The translations under genes were made by a program, and so were the position numbers. Positions 15,045 to 15,176 of a stretch of DNA of 15,176 bases are shown here, piece by piece. Under the pieces are notes generated by a model. The model worked only from the letters and a program-made list of their open reading frames with translations, ran no database searches and had not been told where the DNA came from. Origin of the DNA: Halanaerobium sp. Lineage in GTDB: Bacteria; Bacillota; Halanaerobiia; Halanaerobiales; Halanaerobiaceae. Each line of letters opens with the position of its first letter. Positions within the stretch are counted from its first letter, which is position 1. The stretch is taken from NCBI GenBank assembly GCA_003070825.1, contig QBLP01000019.1, positions 1-15,176 of the forward strand, written 5' to 3'.

Positions 15045-15139
15045 AAAACAAGGAGAAAAGTATCTAGTACTTTTATCTATGCTTAAAGCTGTCCTCTGCA
15101 ACAGCTTAAAAAAGGGGATAACAAATTTCTATCTCTTTG
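15014..15139 (-). ncRNA. Probable small RNA on the minus strand
   Basis: Read on the minus strand, this ~125-base stretch has a -10 box TATAAT (15150-15145), then three hairpins: AGCTGT/ACAGCT (15106-15101 with 15092-15087), AAAAGTA/TACTTTT (15074-15068 with 15062-15056), and a GC-rich terminator AACCGCC/GGCGGTT (15044-15038 with 15027-15021) followed by seven Ts. No open frame of useful length is present and no minus-strand gene follows, since the permease gene lies beyond on the other strand; a free-standing RNA is therefore more likely than a leader. Three pyrimidine-rich segments (TATCCCC, TTTCTCC, TTTTTCCCG, the last in the terminator loop) could pair with Shine-Dalgarno sequences. I do not recognise it as a named family. 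The -35 region is lost at the contig end. Confidence 0.5.
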
Positions 15140-15161
15140 CTACAATTATATAATATCAGTG

Positions 15162-15176
15162 CTGTCTCTTATACAC
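15162..15176. other. Residual Tn5/Nextera mosaic-end adapter at contig end
   Basis: The final 15 bases, CTGTCTCTTATACAC, are identical to the first 15 of the 19-base Tn5 mosaic end used in transposase-based library kits (CTGTCTCTTATACACATCT). They sit exactly at the end of the sequence, so they are most likely untrimmed adapter and not genome. True genomic sequence probably ends at or near 15161. Confidence 0.9.

Noticed and set aside
15079..15153. A 24-codon + strand frame downstream of AAGGAG.
   Set aside because: The AAGGAG is over 20 bases upstream of the ATG, and the same bases are better explained as a minus-strand structured RNA.
1..15176. CRISPR arrays, insertion sequences, tRNA or rRNA genes, attachment sites.
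   Set aside because: No direct-repeat arrays, transposase genes, cloverleaf or rRNA-like sequences seen on either strand; the Tn5 end at the right edge is adapter, not a mobile element.

Overview
This is a low-GC window with dense + strand genes, AGGAGG-type ribosome binding sites, several TTG starts and riboswitch control of purine synthesis. Together these suggest a Bacillota (Firmicutes) genome. The gene content and the leader RNA type would fit an anaerobic clostridial or Halanaerobium-like lineage, but that placement is inference. The last 15 bases match the Tn5/Nextera mosaic end, so the right edge is very probably a contig end with unremoved sequencing adapter.

Layout. (1) 1-1272: 3' part of a MocR-type regulator (GntR winged helix fused to an aminotransferase-like domain), running in from the left edge. 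(2) 1273-1746: a strong sigma-A-type promoter, then a long leader with a guanine-class purine riboswitch directly followed by a ykkC-family riboswitch of the kind assigned to PRPP, both feeding one intrinsic terminator. (3) 1747-11629: nine tightly packed purine genes in the order purD-purK-purE-purB-purC-purF-purM-purN-purH, closed by a strong terminator. (4) 11812-14919: a separate unit with its own promoter, encoding a secreted, membrane-anchored protein with three NEW3-like beta-sandwich repeats, an ABC ATPase and an ABC-2 type permease. (5) 14920-15176: a bidirectional terminator, then a probable small RNA on the minus strand cut off by the contig end.

How it works together. The purine genes convert PRPP to IMP by de novo synthesis: PurF, PurD, PurN, (PurL step missing), PurM, PurK, PurE, PurC, PurB, PurH. 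The FGAM synthetase genes (purS/purQ/purL), which sit between purC and purF in the Bacillus subtilis operon, are absent and must lie elsewhere. The leader lets the cell read end product (guanine, expected OFF signal) and precursor (PRPP, expected ON signal) before committing to transcription. The 3' strand of the guanine aptamer P1 can alternatively pair with bases just beyond the PRPP aptamer P1, a plausible physical link between the two sensors.

The tandem guanine-PRPP riboswitch is a known class of natural logic gate, so it is striking but not new. The least explained parts are the minus-strand RNA at the right end and the NEW3/ABC exporter, whose substrate cannot be told from sequence.
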